From Cenococcum geophilum 1.58 (lineage: Eukaryota > Ascomycota > Dothideomycetes > Gloniales > Gloniaceae), in contig KV748199.1 in NCBI GenBank assembly GCA_001692895.1, positions 620,001-684,000 of the forward strand: a stretch of 64,000 nucleotides of DNA, given 5' to 3'. A model generated the notes under the pieces. It was not told the origin of the DNA and ran no database searches. It saw only the letters and a list, made by a program, of their open reading frames with translations. This document shows positions 13,510 to 25,269 of the stretch, piece after piece; position 1 is the stretch's first letter, and each line of letters opens with the position of its first letter. Made by a program: the position numbers and the translations under genes.

Positions 13510-13556
13510 ACGCAGCCTGCGCGCAGCCTGCGCGCAACCTGCGCGCAACCTGCCAG
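13510..13556. repeat. 11-bp GC-rich minisatellite
   Basis: About four copies of CGCGCAGCCTG / CGCGCAACCTG near the left end of the TIR element. Confidence 0.8.
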
Positions 13557-13709
13557 CAATCTGCGCATTTGGCAACCATAATTATATTTACCTCTTTTAT
13601 ACTAATAGCATATTTTAAATAAATAAAAGCTATTTTAAAGCTATTTATAAGGCTAGCAAAATAAATAATATTATTTTAGATAATTTAATATAATATAGCG
13701 ATGGTTCTC

Positions 13710-13992
13710 TTCTACCTATCTACCTATTGACTTACCTACCTGCCTATCTACCTACCTGCTTGCATCGCCTACCTGTCTGCATTGCCTACCTGTCTACATT
13801 GCCTACCTGTCTGTATCGCCTACCTGTTTGCATCTGCCTACCTGTCTATATCTGCCTACCCGTCAGCATCTGCCTACCTGTCTGCATCTGCTTACCTATC
13901 TGCATCTGCTTACCTGTCTGTATCTGCCTACCTGTCTACATCTGCCTACCCGTCAGCATCTCCCTGTTTGTGCCTACCTGTCTGTGCTACCT
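13710..13992. repeat. 17/18-bp minisatellite (CCTACCTGTCTGCATCTG)
   Basis: Starts as irregular CTAC/CTTAC repeats, becomes 17-bp units (CCTACCTGTCTGCATTG), then 18-bp units. The open frames across it are repeat artefacts. Confidence 0.85.
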
Positions 13993-14033
13993 TAATTGAT
14001 CCAATCGATCGAATCGTTTATAGTGTTCGCTGG

Positions 14034-14540
14034 CTAGTCGTTGTCGTCTGCTCTGGCGACAGTCGTCTGGTTCTAGCGACGGTCGTCTAGCTCTGGCGAC
14101 AGTCGTCTGGTTCTGGCGACGGTCGTCTGGTTCTGGTAACGGTCGTCTTGGCTCTGGTAACGGTCGTCTGGTTCTGGCGACGGTCGTCTGGCTCTGGCGA
14201 CGGTCGTCTGGTTTAGCGACAGTCGTCTGACTCTGGAGACGGTCGTCTGGTTCTGGCGACGGTCGTCTGGCTCTAGCGACGGTCGTCTGGCTCTAGCGAC
14301 GTCGTCTGGCTCTGGCGACGGTCGTCTGGTTCTGGTAACGGTCGTCTGGTTCTGGCGACGGTCGTCTGGTTCTAGCGACAGTTGTCTGGCTTGGCGATAG
14401 TCGTCTGCTCTAACGACGGTCGTCTGGTTCTGGCGACGTCGTCTGGCTCTGGCGACGGTCGTCTGGTTCTAGTAACGGTCGTCTGGTTCTGGCGACGGTG
14501 TTTAGTTCTAGCGATAGTCATCTAGTTCTAGCAACGTCCT
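14034..14540. repeat. 20-bp minisatellite (GACGGTCGTCTGGTTCTGGC)
   Basis: About 25 near-identical 20-bp units, differing mainly by TCTGG/TCTAG and GGTT/GGCT variants; a few units have small indels. Confidence 0.88.
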
Positions 14541-14659
14541 CTGCTGGCTGCCGTTCTAGTGCCTCCCTAGGTAGGGAGGATGTAAGGAAGGAAGGAAGGT
14601 AAAAAAATAAGGCGGCTACATAGGCAGAGACACGTGTAGACGCTATCGGGAATATAGCG

Positions 14660-15172
14660 GGACCCGATGCAGAGCTTCGTGTAGAGCCTCCGTACGCAGA
14701 GCTTCGCGCAGAGCCTTGTGCAGAGCCTCTGTACGTAGAGCTTCGTATAGAGCTTCGTATAGAGCTTCGTGTAGAGCTTCGTAGAGCCTCCGTATGCAGA
14801 GCTTCGCGCAGAGCCTCGTGCAGGGCTTCGTGTAGAGCCTCCGTACGCAGAGCTTCGCGCAGAGCCTCGTGCAGAGCTTCGTGCAGAGCTTCGTGCAGAG
14901 CCTCCGTACGCAGAGCCTCGCGCAGAGCCTCGTGCAGAGCCTCTGTACTAGAGCTTCGTGCAGAGCTTCGTGCAGAGCCTCCGTACGCAGAGCTTCGTGC
15001 AGAGCTTCGTGCAGAGCTTCGTGCAGAGCTTCGTGCAGAGCTTCGTGCAGAGCTTCGTGCAGAGCCTCCGTACGCAGAGCTTCGCGCAGAGCCTCGTGCA
15101 GAGCCTCTGTACGTAGAGCTTCGTGTAGAGCTTCGTGTAGAGCTTCGTGTAGAGCCTTGTGCAGAGCCTCTA
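14660..15172. repeat. 12/15-bp minisatellite (CAGAGCTTCGTG, CAGAGCCTCCGTACG)
   Basis: Alternating 12-bp and 15-bp units. Both lengths are multiples of three, so long open frames rich in Ser/Ala/Arg or Gln/Ser appear on both strands; they carry no other sign of coding. Confidence 0.88.
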
Positions 15173-15189
15173 AGTAATAAAACTGTGTA

Positions 15190-15472
15190 AAAATTCATTT
15201 GCGTAATTAGCATATAACTTTACCTTAATTGCATGTCAAGGAATATACAGTTAGCTTTTAAAGTTGTTAAATAGGTTAACTGCGTGTCAAGAAATATACA
15301 GTTAGCTATTAAGTAGGTCAACTGCGTGTTAAGGAATATATAGTTAGCTTTTAAAGTTGTTAAATAGGTCAACTGCGTGTTATTTAACTTTTAGATGTGT
15401 TAAATTGGTCAATTGCGTGTTAAGTTGGTCAATTGCGTGTCGAGTTGGTTAAATTGCATGTCAATTACGCGA
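15190..15472. repeat. Irregular tandem repeat (AACTGCGTGTCAAG...ATACAGTTAGCT)
   Basis: About four to five copies of a unit near 60-70 bp ending in AATTGCGTGT/AACTGCGTGT, shortening to about 15 bp towards the right end of the TIR element. Confidence 0.75.
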
Positions 15473-15527
15473 AACGCGAAAACCAAAGTCTACTTGAATC
15501 TCATCCTGCGAATATTTTCCCGATGTA

Positions 15528-16900
15528 ACGCCCTAGACCTCCGCCTAGAAGTTACCTATTACTCTTATAGCAGCGGCCCCGCTAGTTACCCCAGCTAGGT
15601 TAAAACTCTTAACCTCTTAAACCAAATATACTAGTGGCTAGAAATCTCCTAGTTCACAGCTACCTTTATTAAAAACTATACCCTATACTTTCGCACTAAA
15701 ACCTCTTATTTTACCCCGCCCGGTTTCCTAAAGCCACTAGAATTACCCGCCCGCCTATAAACCGATATCTTAATTAACTATATTATAACGCTGCTGGTAT
15801 ACTAACGCTACGGTAAGGTATATAAATATATCCTTATTATTATAGACCGCCTAACTAAAATATAACACCTTATTTTAGTAATAAGACTCTTAATAAAGGA
15901 GCTAGTTAATAGCTTTATTAACAACGTATATAAGCTCCATAGTGCACTAAGTATAATTATCTCTAATCGCAGTATATAATTTGTTAGCGACTTCTAGCAA
16001 TAACTAAGTAAACGCCTTAAGATAACCTTACAACCAAGCTTAGCCTAGCACCTAGAAACGGACGGCTAAACTAAAATTATTAACGCTGCCGTAAATAAAT
16101 ACCTTTATACTTTTATTAGCTTTATATAAAACAACTAGGTTAACTACCTACCGCTTACTAAGTTTGCTATAAATAACTAAGTTAATAAAAGTACAGGCAT
16201 CTCCCCATTTTTTGCAAACTATAGCTTTAACCCTCACCTCGGAATTAAGCCTACTAGCCCCTACTTACTAACACTATTAGTATAAGCAAAGAAGGAGTTC
16301 TTTTGCGCAGACTCTATAGCTAACCGCTTTAAGCGAATATTAATACAGCTTAAGGCCCTAGCCCGGATTTTATAGTAATACTATAAAAACAATACTAATA
16401 CCTATAGGGATAAGAGCGCGTTATTCTACAAAGGCGATATAGTTATAGTTAGCTTAAAAAATATAAAGATAAATAAACCTAAGAAGAAATAGGATAATAA
16501 ATAGGACGGCCTATACCCTATACTCGCAGTATACTAAAGGGCAGTTATAATAGACCTCTTAAACTATATCTAAGTAAATAAATCCTTTTATATATCTAAG
16601 GTCCGCCTCTAGGCTGCTAAAGAGATCTTTAGCTAAGTAAATATTAATACTATAAAGTGTTATAATATATAAGGATAAGTAGCAGAGAGAGATAATAACG
16701 GCAACATAGAAGACAAATAGGAGTTTAAGAAAATCCTTAATATACACAACAAAGACCCCTAGGGCCTAACTTATAAGATTAAATGGAAATATTATAAGGA
16801 TATAACCTAGTAGCTAGAGGAAGACCTAAAGGGTTGCAAATAAGCTATACAGCGCTTTTATAAGCAACACCCTAAAAAGCTAGGACCCCCAAACTAGGTA
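15528..16900 (+). pseudogene. Element B integrase and chromodomain
   Basis: Resumes the pol frame after the TIR insertion. The zinc-binding part is recognisable from HYS-type and C-x2-C-type positions (about 15550-15700), then the core: IIDRLTK (about 15840), the second Asp region (about 15955) and the HLETDG motif with stop-replaced Gln (about 16050-16070). A chromodomain (YKIKWKYYKD) lies at about 16770-16805. TAA/TAG stops occur throughout. Confidence 0.75.
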
Positions 16901-17279
16901 TAAGATAAGAAAAAGTCACGCTAAGTTCGCGGTCAACCACCATATTAAAATTTATGGTGGTTAAGATGTTATAGAACTTCAACCAGCAGTCAAAGTTGTC
17001 TAATTAGCTAAATTCTCGCCAAGAAAACGCCATGTGGATTAATTTAGGTAGTAGTATAAAGTTCTGCCGACCTTACTTACTAAACTAACCAATTAGGATT
17101 TTCTATGCCTGGTATAGAAAATCGCCATTAGCTTAGTTAAGGGCGGTAAGCGGAACTAATATCTTTGCGGTAAAAAATAGGCAACCCTATACACTACCTA
17201 TTTTTAAGTTATCTATTTAGTTTAGGGACTAAACCATCTAGGGGAGAGGAGTACTATTACGGCATTAACCTAATATATA

Positions 17280-18303
17280 ATATAATAATAATTCTTCTTT
17301 AATTAACGTCTGATACGGATACTATCTAGCCCCACGTAGACTACTCCGTATATAAGGGAAAAGTAATATTAACGGGAAAAAACCCTTGCTGCTGGGGGGG
17401 AGGAAAAACCCTATGAGCCACCTTAGTAGGATAAAAAACCCCAATTTGCTATGTCCGTCCATAGCGGCGGCCCTGCGGGCCTACGGCTACGTCCTGTCCT
17501 CCTTGGATGTTTAAACTCCTTAGGAACTACTGCTTCCTTCTCTAGCTTATCCAAAGCTAGGGTTCACTACGTCCCAGCTAGGCCTTGCTAATCGATTGCC
17601 GTACAGTCGTCTCCCATATCTTGACCACCCCCTATATGCTATCTCCTATAACTATTGCGTTGCCATATACGCCTTGCCTCCCCCCCCCCTAGAGCCACTA
17701 AAGGCGTAAGGGGGATTCATTTGTTCTAACTACTGTAATACTAATAAGCGAGCGGGATATGTTGTATTTAGGTATCTTTTATACCTAGGCCCCAGCTAGG
17801 CCCTTCCTAAGGGTTACCACTCCGTCGAAAGAAGATAATGGGGAAAACCGTAGGTCGCAATCTAGGCTGCTAGGTAGTATTTGGTAGTAAGACGGCGAGT
17901 GACCGTATGCTCCGCGGGCGATCGCCCTGGGGGTTAGGAGGGGCCGTATATTTGCTCGTTCGTTCGTTCGTTCGTGCGCGCGTTTATTCGTTAATGTAAG
18001 GTCGTCAATGCTTTTAGTTGAGGTTTGGGGATGTTTATTGAGTGCTATATATCCACGTTGGATCGTATAGGTGCCCCAGATAGGAGAATAGTGGTAGTCG
18101 TTGTATTGTAGAGGGCTAACAGTAGTGGTTTTTAAGATCTTACCATCCGAAAATTTTTCACTACCGCCCTTAACGCCCACAACCACCACTAGGTCCTGTC
18201 CGTACGCTATGCGACGTCTCTGCGTTGGCTCTGGGTCTGAACTTCGAAGACCCAGGTTTGTAGCCGTCACCACGTATAGGTGCAGAGTCCGTTTTCGACG
18301 GCC
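17280..18303 (-). mobile_element. 1,024-bp insert with 15-bp target duplication
   Basis: Flanked by TTAACCTAATATATA at 17265-17279 and 18304-18318; the B LTR is continuous once one copy and the insert are removed. A long duplication plus an AT-rich tail at one end (ATTATTATTATAT on the minus strand, at 17280) fits target-primed reverse transcription, so this is probably a 5'-truncated LINE or a SINE-like element on the minus strand. It is much less RIP-mutated than its host. It includes a (TTCG)n run near 17956-17974 and a C10 run near 17680. Confidence 0.6.
17785..18273 (-). other. Unrecognised 162-codon open frame in the insert
   Basis: Uninterrupted frame at the 5' side of the 1,024-bp insert, starting MVTATNLGLRSSDPEP. 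It has no motif I recognise, no zinc knuckle and no reverse-transcriptase signature; the middle is Thr/Asn/Arg-rich because it crosses the TTCG repeat. It could be part of a LINE ORF or chance. The lack of stops mostly reflects low RIP in this insert. Confidence 0.25.
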
Positions 18304-20811
18304 TTAACCTAATATATACTGTTTTATACTATCTTATACTATTCCCTACTATTAGCTAGCCCACTACTAGCGACTTAGCGGCTGGCCCTACTATTTATAT
18401 ATAATACCCCCTTTCCACCTTCTTCTCCTCTTTATACCACAACGTAGTTATTCAGTCTACTTTATTATAGCACTATAATACTAGGCGTCTTAGACACTGT
18501 CTAGGACTTTATCTAAAATATTTAGTAGCTAGCTATAGGCGAGCTTAATAGGGGAACGCTTTATTATGGCATAGACCTTAGAGTTATAGGTAAAGGCTGC
18601 TTCTTTAAGTAGGGAGGCCTAATTAAACTGTTCCCAGTTTGTAAATATATATAGGTATACCTTAAGCTCCTAGTTCTAACGCTTCGTCTAACTATCTATT
18701 TATAGGTAAAATGTAGTACTAAGTTTACATTAAACGTAGAGATAGTAGTATATAGTACTTTAGTACTTACTTGTAAATACACTACCCCTATTAGAGACGA
18801 TATTATCTAAAGGCCCTATTTATATAAAGACTCTAAATAAGAGTTCTATAAGTTGCGTAGCATTAATTATCTTATATACTAGATAGTAGCGCACTAGCTT
18901 TATAAAACGGTCTATAAGGATAAGGACGGAGTTATACTCTACACTATTAGGAGTTTTAAACTCTAGAAAATCCGTAATAAAGTTAAGTAAATAATACCGC
19001 TAGGCTTGGGTGGGGGCCTAAAGAGGCTACAGCTTACTATAGGGTTTATAGCGGCGCGATTTAAAGTATTAGTAGGTATTATAATTATCTAGGTATTTAC
19101 GGAGGTCCTAGGTAAGGCCGTTCTAAGCATACTTCCGCGCGATTACCTTAAAGGTACAGTTAAAACTATAGTGGCCGCCTATAGAATTGTTATAATTTCG
19201 CTTAAGGATCTCCTATTATAGTAGTATATAATTTAGCACCTAGACCTTATTATTTTACCTTAGGAGTCCTTAATTATTAAGGGTATAGTCTTTATTACTA
19301 GTAGGAACTTATTTTTAGGTTAACTAATTATATATAGAGTGTATAAAGGCGTCCCTTTTTTATACTTTATAAATAAAATTAACTAGTAACTTAGGGGGGT
19401 GTTCTATAAACGCCGTTTTAGCTAAGGTAGCTACTACTACCTCTTGCTATGGCATGAGACTTTGCGTAAAGTTAGTGCTAGCAAAGTAATATGCAATGTA
19501 TAGGTAACTCGCTAGGTCGTTATAGGGGACCATAGCCTAGGCTAAGGGGTTTTCCCTAGGGTTAAGCGCTATTAGGCTAGTTAAGGTGGTTATAAAGAAA
19601 ATAGTAAGACGCTCTAGTTTACCGGCGTTAAGTTTATAAAGGTTACTTATATACTGCACGCATGCTACTCACTAGTTTAGTATAGTAGTACTAGGGCCGC
19701 CTATAAGGCCTATAACCCGCAACTTTTGCTATAATATAGGTAGTATAGTATTAAGGATTATCCTCTTACTACTATCTTTAAAGCCTTTAGCATAATCTAG
19801 GTACTAGGATAGTGTATTAGCGGGATTTGCTTTACCTAGCTTATATTTAATCTTAAAATTAAATTTAGCTAGTTCCTTAGCGTACCGGGCCTAGCGGGTA
19901 GATAAGCTCTTAGTAGTTATAAAATACCTAAAATTATTATAATTATAGAGCACGCGCGTTACATACGCGGCGTATTTAAGGTAATGGCGCCACGTCTTAA
20001 AGTATTGCACTATAGCGAGTAGTTCTTTATTATACGTATTATACCGTACTTTTAGGCTAGTAAGCTTCTAACTATAGTAAGCGATTAGGTACTAGTGGAG
20101 TTAATCTTTTTACCCTAAAGGCTATAGAAGTATACCGCTATAGGCATAGTTAAAAGCGTTAGTAATCACCATTAGGGGTAGATTAGGGTTAAAGTGGTAA
20201 AGTAAAGAAGCCTATATAAACGTAGTGTGTAGCTTATAGAACGCCTACTATGCGTTATTAGGCCAGGACTAGGGTTAATACTATTTAGTAGGCCCTTTTA
20301 ACTTATACTTTTTCTTCTTCTCCCTATCTAACGTTGGGTTGCGATGTGCCTATATAAGATATACGTGTAGGGGATATATAGTATCCAAGTAGTTCCAGAT
20401 AAATCGCCTATAGAAGTTAGCAAAGCTAAGGAAGACCTAGATATCTCTATAGGACTTAAGCTTAGACTATTTCTTAATAGCTTTTACGCGGTTAGGGTTT
20501 ATTATAATACCCCTAGGAGTAATAATAAAGCCTAAGAACTTAACGTTCTTAGTATAAAAGATGCATTTTAATAGTTTAGCGTATAGGCCCTAAGCGCGGA
20601 GCTATCGCAGTACCTGCTTAATATGCTCGACGTACTTATCCTCGTTATTTAAGTAGATAAGAATATTATTTAGGTAAACTACGTAAATGGTATCTATTAG
20701 GGTTTTTAGAGCTTTATAAATATAGCTCTAGAAAGTTATAAAGGCGTTAGTAAGACTAAAGGGCATTACTAGGTACTTAAAGTGACTATAGTATATTTTA
20801 AATACGGTCTT

Positions 20812-21030
20812 CTATTTATCTCCCTTTTTAATATAAATCCTATAGTACGCATTATAAAGATCTAGCTTTATAAATATCTTTATATAGCTAAGCCTATTAA
20901 AAAGCTTGCTAACCAGCGGTAGGGGGTACCAATTTTTAATTATAATTTTATTTAGGCGTTTATAGTTAATATATAGCCGTATTATACCATCTACTTTTAG
21001 TATAAAGAGGATAGGCGCTCTAATAGACAA
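20812..21030 (-). pseudogene. Outer A reverse transcriptase fragment
   Basis: The longest open piece of outer A pol, with DGIIRLYINYKRLNK and IKLDLYNAYYRIYIK. It corresponds to 7764-7982 of A' and differs mainly by C-to-T/G-to-A changes. Confidence 0.8.
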
Positions 21031-23343
21031 CTTACCAGGCCTAATCTAGCCCTTTTTAAGAGCACTATTTAGGTACTCTTATAAGATTTATAACTCTTTT
21101 TATAAGAGGTTATAGAGGGGTATTTATAGTAGCGTCTTGCCTTTTTTTAAGTCGATTATATAGTCGTACTTAGAGTTCTGCCGTAGTATACTTACTAGCT
21201 TATTAAAGAAAACATTAATTTCCTTCTTATATACCTCTAGTAGGCTAGGGGCCATAGAGGTTAAAGCGACTATTATGTAATAGTGTGCTTCCGGGAGCTA
21301 GTAGAGAGAAGGATACGGCCAATATATATTTCGTAGGTGTGCTTATATAGAGAGTATATACAGCTCTGCTACAGTATACTTAATAGTTTTAGGGTTTTAA
21401 TTACCTCCCCCTTACGTATAGGTAATCTGCGCTAGCACCAGAGGGTCTCTACGGGTACTCGCTGCCAGTAATGGCAGGTTCTCTATTATGTTTATAATTA
21501 GTATCTCTATATCTAAAGGGTCTACATGGGTACTCACTGCCAGTAATAATAGGTCCTCTATTATATTTACAACCGGCATAAAAAAGGAGTCTTCTAGCTA
21601 TAGCAAATAGACTATTTCACTAGCTTTAATATCTGTTAGGAAAGCATTAAGGGTAACTATCTGGAGGCGTTTAGGGTCTAAAGTACCCTAGATAAACTGT
21701 CTAGAATAGAAGCTAATTAATAAATCTGCTTCTGCAAGCTAATCCTATCTAAAAACTATATTATAACTATTAAATAAGCTACCCTAAAAGGTCTACGGGC
21801 TAATAGTGCGAGAGGTACCCTAGGAGTCGTTAGTAGTAACTATTAAATTATAAGCATCCTAAATTATTATCTAGTTGCTATTAAGGAAACGTATAATATA
21901 TTTACATAAACATAGTACGTAGCGTATAGGTAGGTTAAACCTACGGATAATATCTTAATTAATAAGGTTAATTTAGCACCTATTGTCGTATAGAGTACAT
22001 AGGCGGACTTCGCCCTAAGGCGTATTTATTATAACGTATACTATAATGCGTTTTTTCTCTTCCTCTATATTAGGCCCTAGTTGCAGTTAAGAGAGATACG
22101 CTACTAGGGCTTTAGGTTTTCCAAAGCTTAAGCTAACTTCTCTTTATTAGCCTACTTCTAGTATTCCTTATAGTGGCCGCCTACGGTCCTTTAACTCGCC
22201 TGCGTAGCACCGGCGTCTAGGGGGTCCCCTAAGCTATCCGGCTTTTAGGTGGTCTCCCTAGGAGTTTACTTAGAAAAGTGTCGCCTTTTTTAGGTTCTGT
22301 TCCCTAAGCCTAACTCTATAGAGCCTATACTGCGACCGCGCTTTATACGCGATAATTTGCCGCTACTACTTACGCGATCTTCCGCGAGCTTTATAGTATT
22401 AAGTAATTGCTCTATACGGCGGATTTTGTTAAAGAGGTCTTTAGCGGTTCTTACCTATTAGGCGAAGTTCTGGCGGAAAAGCTCTACTTATAGGTAGGCT
22501 GGGAGACGTAAGAACTAAAAGTTTACCTATTATTTAGGATTATATAAGAAGAGGTCCTCTAAGCTATATATATGGGCTAGGAAGACGTTAAACCTCTAGT
22601 TCTCCTTTATAATAGCCATATAATATATTATAGTGTTATTAAAGCGTCTTACTATAGGGTTCCTGATTTAGTTTTAGACTATAGTCTTAAATTCGTCTTA
22701 TAGTAAAGGACCTTTATCCTTAGTGCCTAACCGGCAATAAACTAGTTAGGCGATTATCTTCTCTTTTATAAGACCTTTAATGGCCTAGCGCGTGCGTTAC
22801 TTATAGTTATAGTTAGCGTTATTAACCTTAAATCGGTTCTTAACTGCGGCAATCTACCAGTTAAAATGCTGTTAAGTAGTACTACTAATATTAGGTAGTG
22901 ACTTCTTAACTAGGGCGTTAAGATTTATTCGGCGTATGCGTTTGCTATATAACTTATGCTCTTTAGTAAAGAGGTAACGTGAGGGCTTTATTAAATTAAT
23001 AATACTCCATAAGTTAGCTATTTTCTTAGCTAGCTTATCTAGCTCCTTTATATTAGCGGTATTAGGTAGGATACTAGTAACCTTACTAAGCTTCTGTTAA
23101 GCCTAGGTATATAAGTTAAACTAGTTTCTAGCGTTTATAGATATCTAATTATTTTAAGATTTAAAAAATGGCTTAAATACTACTGGTATGCTTCTAGTGG
23201 TTTTGTCTACACTAGATCCTAAGGCGTTCTACAGTTATATCGCCAGCGTATTACCGTTAGGTGTAGGCGTTAGTTTTCTTTTTAGAGGTATTATAGAAAA
23301 ATTTAACCGGCTATCCTCCTAAGGGGATTAGTAAGGATTTAAA

Positions 23344-23568
23344 TATAAGGTAAGGATATAGATAGGGAGTCTAATAATAGAATAATAGGTATATTATATA
23401 GACAGAAACGAATCCTTAAGGGAAAAGGAGGAGTCTGTATGTAAGGTAAGAAGGGTTTTCTCTAGGTATATATAGAGCACGTACTTTACGGGCAAGTTAC
23501 CCCTAGGTTACCCTAGGGTCGCCCGTACCTTGCGGCTATATAACTATCTATTTAGGTTTTACCTAACA
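23344..23568 (-). repeat. 5' LTR of outer element A
   Basis: 225 bp, the same LTR as 10305-10529 with additional CA-to-TA and TG-to-TA changes (its inner end is TATAAGG where A' has TGTAAGG on the plus strand). Confidence 0.85.
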
Positions 23569-24499
23569 AATAGTCCTCCTTATTTACTTTAGGGAGAATA
23601 ACTCCTTAAGTTTCTCTCTAGACCTTTAGCTAATAGCCTAGGATAAATAAAATCCTATAGATTCTATATAGAAGATCTTTTATAATAGGGTAGGCCTTTT
23701 ATAAAATTATAAAAGATATCCCATCTAGTTCTAGAGCCTTTTTATTAAAGCTAGAGAAAATTGCTTATTTGACTTTTATTTTCTCTAGTTCTGGCTATTT
23801 CTATTTATTGTCTATTATATAGTCCTTCCACTCTATAAAGCTAGTAGAAGGGGGGGGGGTTAGGAATAAAGTAGTTATAAAAGCTTTATACTAGTCTTTA
23901 AAGCTTTCTACTAGTTTAGTAGCCCTATCCTTACTATATTATAGACTAGTAATTATTTTTAATGTTCTCTCCTTTGTATATTTTAGGGTAGTAAAGACTT
24001 CCTTTCCTTGTGCTTTTTCTAGGAAGCTATTCCAGTAGCTAGTCTTAGCTTCTCTTATTATATAAAAGTATTAATTTTTTGCTTCTTTATAGGCTTCTAG
24101 TCTAGATCTTTTAGTAGGCTATTCCTCTTAAAGTCTTCCTAGTTTTGCTATTTTTTATCTTTTCTTTAGAAGCTCCTTATTCTACTATAGTTTAGAGAAT
24201 TTATAAGTTCTAGATCTAGGGATAGCTTTCTTTACTACTAGCTTTATATAGCTAATAAGATCTATTACTAGATTATCTACTAGTATACTTAAGCTTCTAT
24301 CCCTAGATCTATAAGAATCTTCTAAAGAGGCTAGGGGACCTTTTTCTCCTATCTCTATATAGGGGTTTTCTCCTACTAGTTTCTCTAGTACTAAAAGTTT
24401 CGCTTCTAGTTCTAGCTCTAGAACTTACTCTTTTAAAGAAGTAGAGAAATCTCCTAGTTTACCTTTTTTATAAAGAAAGGAGTTTCTTAAAGAGGGTTT

Positions 24500-25230
24500 A
24501 GGTATCTTTACGTCTCTCCAATAAATAGAGAAAATGCTATAGTCTTATAATTAGATCCTATATCTTTTATTATAGTCTAATTATCCCAGGTATTTTCTTA
24601 AAAGTTTTCTAAGTAAAAGGCTAGGTCTATAATAGACTTTCCCCTTATATTAGATTTATAGAAGGTCCCTTCCTATTCGTCTAAATTTAGTAGTTAGCAG
24701 TTATATTTGTCTAGCCAGTCTACTAGTTCTTTAGCCTCTCTAGTTAAATTCCTCGCTAGCGCATTCTACCGTATATAGTATAGGTTATAGTCTCCTATTA
24801 GTATAAAAGGGAGGTCTATTTCTAGTTCTAGAATAGCTCTAGAAATAATACTCTTACTATTTCTTTAGGTTCTAGAGTTCTCGTCTAGTTATCTCTTATT
24901 ATAGATATTAAGCAGTAAAAATCTTTTAAATTAGCCATAGATTTCTAGTGCTATAGTATCTGTATCTTTATAGATATCCTCCCTATTTCTATATTATAGA
25001 ACACTAGAACTAGTTTTCCTTATATAGATAGCTACCCTAAGATAAATAGCTAGATTACTAGGGAGGATCCTTTTTACCTATCTTTCTAGGTACTAGGTTC
25101 CTATACTAGAATAATATCTATTTTTCTCCTAAATTCTATTTCTAGTATGGTTTGCTATACTTCTTATCTTTTCCCTATATTATGTTGTATAAAGGAGATT
25201 TCTCCTCTAGCTTTAGAAGCTAGGGAGATT
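24500..25230 (-). pseudogene. LINE endonuclease domain
   Basis: EEP-family endonuclease start QHNIGKR ... IILVQEP (about 25190-25100), followed by VAIYIRK and FLLLNIYNKR (about 25030-24890), the segments expected after the first catalytic Asn/Glu motifs. In intact LINEs this domain nicks the target DNA. It is broken by many TAG/TAA codons. Confidence 0.6.
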
Positions 25231-25269
25231 TCTTCTTCTTCCTATATAGAACCTTCTAAGTATATACTT

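Larger units (their letters stand above)
13393..15525. mobile_element. TIR element loaded with minisatellites, inserted in B integrase
   Basis: A 2,133-bp insert with imperfect inverted ends: left CATCGGCAAAATATGG; right, read inward, CATCGGGAAAATATTC. TA lies on both sides (13391-13392 and 15526-15527), the target of Tc1/mariner/pogo transposases. Deleting the insert and one TA restores the integrase frame of B without a gap (LFIPNALDLRLEV across the junction), which fixes the ends. The inside has no transposase, only five tandem-repeat arrays, so it would be a non-autonomous (MITE-like) element if mobile. Confidence 0.75.
1619..18480 (+). mobile_element. Gypsy (chromovirus) element B, complete but broken by three insertions
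   Basis: Plus-strand LTR retrotransposon with 5' LTR at 1619-1805 and a split 3' LTR ending at 18480. It is flanked by the 5-bp duplication CTAGG (1614-1618 and 18481-18485). The order is gag, protease, reverse transcriptase, RNase H, integrase, chromodomain, which is Gypsy order. Three later insertions sit inside: 3761-10529, 13393-15525 and 17280-18303. Subtracting them leaves about 6.9 kb, a normal chromovirus length. A purine tract (GGGGAGAGGAG, about 17241-17251) precedes the 3' LTR, and the bases after the 5' LTR contain TGGTATC, as in an initiator-Met tRNA primer site. All frames are RIP-broken. Confidence 0.85.
17255..18480 (+). repeat. 3' LTR of element B, split by an insert
   Basis: The LTR starts TATTACGG (from TGTTACGG) at 17255, is interrupted after 17279, and resumes at 18319. 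The end (TATAGCACTATAATA) is the RIP-mutated form of the 5' LTR end. Confidence 0.8.
18481..23568 (-). mobile_element. Outer Gypsy element A, right part with 5' LTR
   Basis: Collinear with 5447-10529 of A' from end to end and more RIP-mutated (for example TGG-type and CAA codons converted throughout). It contains most of pol and gag and the 5' LTR (23344-23568). It continues leftward, after removal of B, into 1618-416. The base string after the LTR (AATAG, 23569-23573) should be its target duplication; the partner is outside the window. Confidence 0.82.

Noticed and set aside
14034..14540. Regular 20-bp repeats resembling a CRISPR array
   Set aside because: The units are directly adjacent with no unique spacers, and the genome is eukaryotic.
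13727..15213. Long open frames on both strands over the minisatellites (Cys/Leu/Pro-rich, Ser/Ala/Arg-rich, Gln/Ser-rich)
   Set aside because: They follow repeat units whose lengths are multiples of three or lack stops by chance, have no other coding features, and overlap on opposite strands.
16559..16747. Minus-strand frame of 62 codons inside element B
   Set aside because: It is antisense to the integrase/chromodomain frame of B, where RIP leaves the opposite strand open by chance.
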